In this document: in pieces, positions 16,614 through 19,900 of the stretch | How positions within the stretch are numbered: position 1 is the first letter of the stretch | Layout: the number at the start of each line of letters is the position of its first letter | Source: an uncultured Clostridia bacterium | GTDB taxonomy: Bacteria; Bacillota; Clostridia; TANB77; CAG-508 | Reading direction: 5' to 3' | Assembly (NCBI GenBank): GCA_948585895.1 | Contig: CAPBNZ010000033.1 | Span: 1 to 19,900 of the forward strand | Length of the DNA stretch: 19,900 nucleotides | Position numbers and translations under genes: made by a program | Notes under the pieces: generated by a model | Told to the model about the DNA's origin: nothing | What the model saw: the letters and a program-made list of their open reading frames with translations, nothing else | Database searches by the model: none

Positions 16614-16630
16614 AATTCAGCCTATAAAAT

Positions 16631-16684
16631 TTGCATTTTTATGTAAATTATGGTATACTAATGGTATCAATCCCAATAGGAGGT
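16631..16684 (+). promoter_or_regulatory. Near-consensus sigma-A promoter and RBS of 51-aa gene
   Basis: -35 TTGCAT (16631-16636), 17-nt spacer, -10 TATACT (16654-16659). The predicted start near 16666 leaves a leader of about 26 nt that contains the ribosome binding site TAGGAGGT (16677-16684), 7 nt before the ATG. This complete, well-spaced signal set argues that the small frame downstream is expressed. Confidence 0.8.
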
Positions 16685-16691
16685 ACATACT

Positions 16692-16847
16692 ATGCAATTA
16701 GAAATTTTAGATGTCAAATTTGACATGTCAAAAATGACACTTGAGGATCTTCAAAAGCTTCGGAAGGAAGCTAGACAGGTGTTAGCCAATGTGGAGCATC
16801 AGCTTTTATTACGAAAAATGGCTAATCACAAGCAATCTTCCAACTGA
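16692..16847 (+). CDS. 51-aa helical protein of unknown function
   Basis: Seen: ATG 16692 to TGA 16845-16847, 51 residues, starting MQLEILDVKFDMSKMTLEDL and continuing with QKLRKEARQVLANVEHQLLL. The second half (about 17-43) is a charged amphipathic helix likely to self-associate or pair with a partner; no signal peptide or membrane segment and no Cys. It has its own promoter, a strong ribosome binding site and a terminator 20 nt past the stop, so it is a monocistronic gene although small enough to be missed by many gene finders. It is convergent with minC and shares its terminator. No family recognised. A small regulator or assembly factor is possible but not shown. Confidence 0.7.
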   Translation: MQLEILDVKFDMSKMTLEDLQKLRKEARQVLANVEHQLLLRKMANHKQSSN

Positions 16848-16868
16848 AATCCACGCTTACAAACAATA

Positions 16869-16896
16869 AAAAGGAACTTCTAACGAAGTTCCTTTT
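16869..16896. terminator. Shared bidirectional terminator
   Basis: AAAAGGAACTTC (16869-16880) and GAAGTTCCTTTT (16885-16896) are perfect 12-bp complements around a TAAC loop. A and T runs on both flanks serve both directions. It ends the 51-aa gene on the plus strand and minC on the minus strand; the minC stop codon (16895-16897) lies in the stem. Confidence 0.9.
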
Positions 16897-17506
16897 ACTC
16901 GATTATTATTTTATCATTTGCTATACTTATATAGGATTGCTTATGCATAGGTTCTTCCTCTCGGTCAATTTCTTTAACAACATTAGCAATTCTAATCTGT
17001 ACTGTATCTACTAAACCTGCTGCAATAATGGCCTGCTTATTTCCTTTTGCTCCTGCATGTGCTAGTCCTCTTAAAGCTCCCAATACGATAATATTCTCAG
17101 ATGCCATGATTTCTGCACCTGAATTAACGTCACCAATAATTACTAAACTGCCTTCTACTTCTATTTTTTGTCCAGAACGTAATGATCCCCTATGAAATTT
17201 TGTTTCTGATATACCAATTTCTTTTTCAAATGTTTTTTTTATGCTATGCAATCCCAAGCTTTTTGGCATATCAAAGTCAATCTCTACATCGATTTTACTT
17301 TTTATTAATTCTTGAATTTCATCGATTTCTTTATTTTTTAGAATTTTACCTGTTACCATGATTGGTGTCTTCTCATCTTTGTATAATTTTTTTAACTCTG
17401 TTAACTTTTTCTTTAGTGCTTCTGTAATTTCTATTTGCTCTGCTTCTTCATTTAATTTAATCACAATTTTATCTTTTTTTAGATTGATACTAACACAATT
17501 TCTCAT
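16895..17506 (-). CDS. minC: Septum site-determining protein MinC
   Basis: MinC blocks FtsZ assembly away from mid-cell, recruited to the membrane by MinD. Seen (203 aa): a weakly conserved N-terminal domain (about 1-95, VSINLKKDKIVIKLNEE at the start) and the diagnostic C-terminal beta-helix (about 103-190) with FHRGSLRSGQKIEVEGSLVI, GDVNSGAEI, ENIIVLGALRGLAHAGAKGN and VQIRIAN. Length is slightly below the usual roughly 220-230. The ATG is preceded by AAAGGATG. It lies 113 bp past the mrdA stop in the same direction, in the standard mreBCD-mrdA-minC order. The usual next gene, minD, is absent: transcription ends at a terminator overlapping the stop codon. MinD may be elsewhere in the genome. 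Confidence 0.95.
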   Translation of the reverse strand: MRNCVSINLKKDKIVIKLNEEAEQIEITEALKKKLTELKKLYKDEKTPIMVTGKILKNKEIDEIQELIKSKIDVEIDFDMPKSLGLHSIKKTFEKEIGISETKFHRGSLRSGQKIEVEGSLVIIGDVNSGAEIMASENIIVLGALRGLAHAGAKGNKQAIIAAGLVDTVQIRIANVVKEIDREEEPMHKQSYISIANDKIIIE

Positions 17507-17559
17507 TTTTACATCCTTTCTTCTATTCTGGTTTATATTTTTATGAAGTAATGAATAAT

Positions 17560-17575
17560 AGCAACTTAAGTTACT
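17560..17575. repeat. 16-bp near-perfect palindrome upstream of minC
   Basis: AGCAACTTAAGTTACT is self-complementary apart from one mismatched pair. It lies in the 113-bp gap between mrdA and minC, about 55 bp before the minC start. It could be a protein-binding site or chance; no matching second copy was noticed. Confidence 0.3.
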
Positions 17576-17619
17576 ATCTTAATGGTACAGATGAAAATTA
17601 CAAAGAATAATAGAATACA

Positions 17620-19737
17620 TTATCTCATAATTTCAACATAAGGTACTGCACTCATATCTTCTTCTACATTTTGTGTATTCATTCCAAAATATTCTGCCAT
17701 TATATCTCTTACTACTTCAGCGGTATAATTTCCATGTCCTCCGTTTTCTACCATTACAACAATTGCAATCTCTGGATTTTCAAATGGTGCAAATCCAACA
17801 AACCAAGCATGCACTTGGTTATTCGGTGCTTCTGCTGATCCTGTTTTTCCTCCTACACTAATATTAAAGTCTTTGAATCTTACATATGCTGTTCCTCCAC
17901 TATCACTAGTAACTGATTTCATTCCTTCTAATACAGCCTTTAAATGGGTTTGGTTAATTTCTATATTTTCTGTATTGTCTTCTTGCAGTCCTAATTTTTT
18001 ATTAACGAATTGATTGATTTCTTCTCTGGAAGTTTCTGATCCATCTGAATTTCTAATTGTTTTTACAATACTGACATCTATTTTGTGTCCTCCATTGGCA
18101 AGCATACTAATATATCTGGCCATTTGTAATGGGCTAAATTCATTGTCACTTTGCCCAATAGCTGCTTGCAAAGTATTTCCTGGACTCCAATATGGTTCAT
18201 TTGGATGTAAATTCGGTCTAGTTTCTTTACTTGCTAATACTCCTGAAGTTTCACTTTGTAATTCAATTCCTGTTTTTGCTCCTAATCCAAAGTATTTGGC
18301 AAATCTTACTAAATTGTCAATTCCCATTTTGTCTGATGTTTCATAAAAGAAATAATTACATGATTTTTCAATGGCTCCTGAAACATCTAAATAACCATGT
18401 CCTGTATGATAATCTGTATAATACCAACATTTTGGCTGATAGTCTCGATATTTTTTATAGATTCCTGTGTCATTAATTCTTGTATTTAAATCAATAACAC
18501 CTGATTCTAGCCCAGCAATTGCTGTTATCATTTTAAAGGTTGACCCTGGTGAATAGGAGTTTTGTGTGGCTTTATTGACAAGTGGTTTGGCTCCATTATT
18601 CGTATAGTTATTCCAAGCTTCTTGACTGATTCCCCCTACAAAATCAGCTGGGTTATAGTCAGGATAACTTGCCATTGCTAAAATTTCTCCTGAGTTTACA
18701 TTCATAACTACCGCAGCTCCCGCCTTTGCATTATATGCCTTTCCAAATCCTCCTGATGCTATTTTTTGTATATTTGCTGCTAATGCATCTTCTGTTATTT
18801 TTTGAAGATTCGCATCTATACTAAGAACAATGTCTGATCCCGCTATTGCCTCTTTAGCAATATATTCGGCTGTAGTTGTTCCATCTACTGCCATGTCAAT
18901 TTGTTTCGTTCCATTTTTTCCTTTTAAATATTCTTCAAATACATATTCAATTCCTGTTTTTCCTATGATATCATTACTACTATAATAATTTTTCCTTTTT
19001 TCATATTCTTCACTACTGATTTTTCCAGCATATCCTAATATGTGAGAAGCTAAATTTCCAGAAGCATATTGTCTTACTGGTTCTACTACTATATTAATAC
19101 CTGAAAATTTTTCGGAACTTTCACTAAATTCTGCTACCGCTTCTCTTGGAATATCTTCTGAAATAGTTACTGCTCTTGTACTACTGTAACCTTTTTGTGC
19201 TATTAAATAGCGAATGGCTATGATTTTTCTTACTTCTTGTATGTTTGCATTTTGAATTTTATATTTGTTTTTAAATTTATAAAAGGCTTCTTCCGCCGTT
19301 ATGTCTTCTTCTAAATTATTGGATTTTTTCCATTTTTCTAAGGTTTCTTCTGTTATAGTAAATTCAAATGGTTCTATCCTAATAGGAAATATGTCTGAGT
19401 AAGAACATTTATATTTTTCTAAGGTTTGTATCATATTTAAAATAGAAGTATTGAGTGTATCTGTGTCTACTTTGCTTTTATACATTTCAAGTGAAAATTC
19501 CATTTTTGAAGTAACAAGTGGTACTCCTGTTTTATCTAAAATTGCTCCTCTGGAAGCTTCTAGTGTACTTTCTCTGGTTAATCTGGTATTGGATTGTTCT
19601 CTATATTCTGCTCCATGGACTATCTGAAGGCTAAATAATTTTGCGATTAAAATAATTCCAACTATATAAGTTAAAACGGTTAATATGTTGAATCGTAAAT
19701 TTATATTTGCTTTTTTTGCCATACGTTTTTTTACCAA
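17620..19737 (-). CDS. mrdA: Penicillin-binding protein 2 (elongasome transpeptidase)
   Basis: A class B PBP that cross-links lateral-wall peptidoglycan with the MreBCD/RodA elongasome. Seen (705 aa): a short basic cytoplasmic tail, one transmembrane helix (about 17-37), a PBP dimerisation domain (RESTLEASRGAILDKTGVPL at about 55-75; about 55-300) and the transpeptidase domain with the active-site motifs STFK (Ser399 nucleophile, Lys402), SCN (459-461) and KTGSAE (631-633). Length is typical of Gram-positive PBP2. The start is TTG 19737, 5 nt after GAAGGTG; ATG 19722 has no ribosome binding site at a fitting distance. Upstream is the end of mreD, downstream minC, the usual order for the shape cluster. 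Confidence is high for the function; the gene could equally be named pbpA in some genomes. Confidence 0.95.
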   Translation of the reverse strand: MVKKRMAKKANINLRFNILTVLTYIVGIILIAKLFSLQIVHGAEYREQSNTRLTRESTLEASRGAILDKTGVPLVTSKMEFSLEMYKSKVDTDTLNTSILNMIQTLEKYKCSYSDIFPIRIEPFEFTITEETLEKWKKSNNLEEDITAEEAFYKFKNKYKIQNANIQEVRKIIAIRYLIAQKGYSSTRAVTISEDIPREAVAEFSESSEKFSGINIVVEPVRQYASGNLASHILGYAGKISSEEYEKRKNYYSSNDIIGKTGIEYVFEEYLKGKNGTKQIDMAVDGTTTAEYIAKEAIAGSDIVLSIDANLQKITEDALAANIQKIASGGFGKAYNAKAGAAVVMNVNSGEILAMASYPDYNPADFVGGISQEAWNNYTNNGAKPLVNKATQNSYSPGSTFKMITAIAGLESGVIDLNTRINDTGIYKKYRDYQPKCWYYTDYHTGHGYLDVSGAIEKSCNYFFYETSDKMGIDNLVRFAKYFGLGAKTGIELQSETSGVLASKETRPNLHPNEPYWSPGNTLQAAIGQSDNEFSPLQMARYISMLANGGHKIDVSIVKTIRNSDGSETSREEINQFVNKKLGLQEDNTENIEINQTHLKAVLEGMKSVTSDSGGTAYVRFKDFNISVGGKTGSAEAPNNQVHAWFVGFAPFENPEIAIVVMVENGGHGNYTAEVVRDIMAEYFGMNTQNVEEDMSAVPYVEIMR

Positions 19738-19835
19738 ATTTTCACCTTCTTTTCTTCCTTATTTCTACTTATTAAATTTTTCTTTTTATTTTGTGCCAAT
19801 CAAATAGAAGTAACCACTTAGACATTCTATTTGTT

Positions 19836-19900
19836 TTAAAAATATCTTGTTAAGATTTTATTTCCTTTATATTCATTTTCTATATAATATCCAAATTTTT
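19836..19900 (-). CDS. mreD: Partial 3' end, probable MreD
   Basis: Only the last 20 codons lie in the window; the gene continues past 19900. The frame reads KFGYYIENEYKGNKILTRYF and stops at TAA 19836-19838. MreD is a small multi-pass membrane protein that links MreB/MreC to PBP2; its charged C-terminal tail often looks like this. The call rests mainly on position directly upstream of mrdA (98 bp) in the conserved mreBCD-mrdA-minC order. The visible residues alone would not prove it. Confidence 0.55.
   Translation of the reverse strand, partial: KFGYYIENEYKGNKILTRYF

Overview
The window comes from a very AT-rich, Gram-positive, endospore-forming Firmicute, most likely a gut-type Clostridia. 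SpoIIE points to sporulation, MreD/PBP2/MinC to a rod-shaped cell, strong AAGGAGG-type ribosome binding sites and TTG/GTG starts fit low-GC Firmicutes, and the Tn4451-type and IS110-type remnants are common in Clostridia. I saw no rRNA, tRNA, CRISPR array or intact mobile element.

Layout. (1) 1-800: a decayed TnpV gene (106-499, minus) and a minus-strand terminator (557-600). (2) 804-3197, minus: spoIIE, the sporulation phosphatase. (3) 3200-5331: a gene graveyard, with an unidentified fragment (3476-3640), the C-terminal part of an IS110-family transposase (4068-4560, minus) and a broken LD-carboxypeptidase gene (4744-5331, plus). (4) 5328-5891, plus: an intact HAD-family 5'-nucleotidase-like gene whose TTG start overlaps the stop of that pseudogene. 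(5) 6095-15254, minus: a two-gene operon of giant secreted or anchored surface proteins (1622 aa, then 1429 aa, 1 nt apart), with a consensus sigma-A promoter at 15455-15483, a roughly 190-nt leader and a terminator at 5915-5953. (6) 15721-16525, plus: two overlapping small genes of unknown function, then a terminator. (7) 16692-16847, plus: a 51-aa gene with a near-consensus promoter. (8) 16895-19900, minus: the tail of a cell-shape/division cluster in the order mreD (3' end only) - mrdA (PBP2) - minC, with no minD following.

How the genes work together. PBP2 and MreD belong to the elongasome and MinC positions the septum; SpoIIE links asymmetric division to sigma-F activation. The surface operon is the largest and least familiar part: both products combine immunoglobulin-like repeat modules (Cna-B/SpaA, SdrD-B and DUF11-like), share a DSxPGN...EDD motif, and differ in how they end (membrane helix only, versus a TPPTG sorting-like signal). 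It is the best candidate here for an under-described system. All function calls are from reading motifs by eye; no database search was run.
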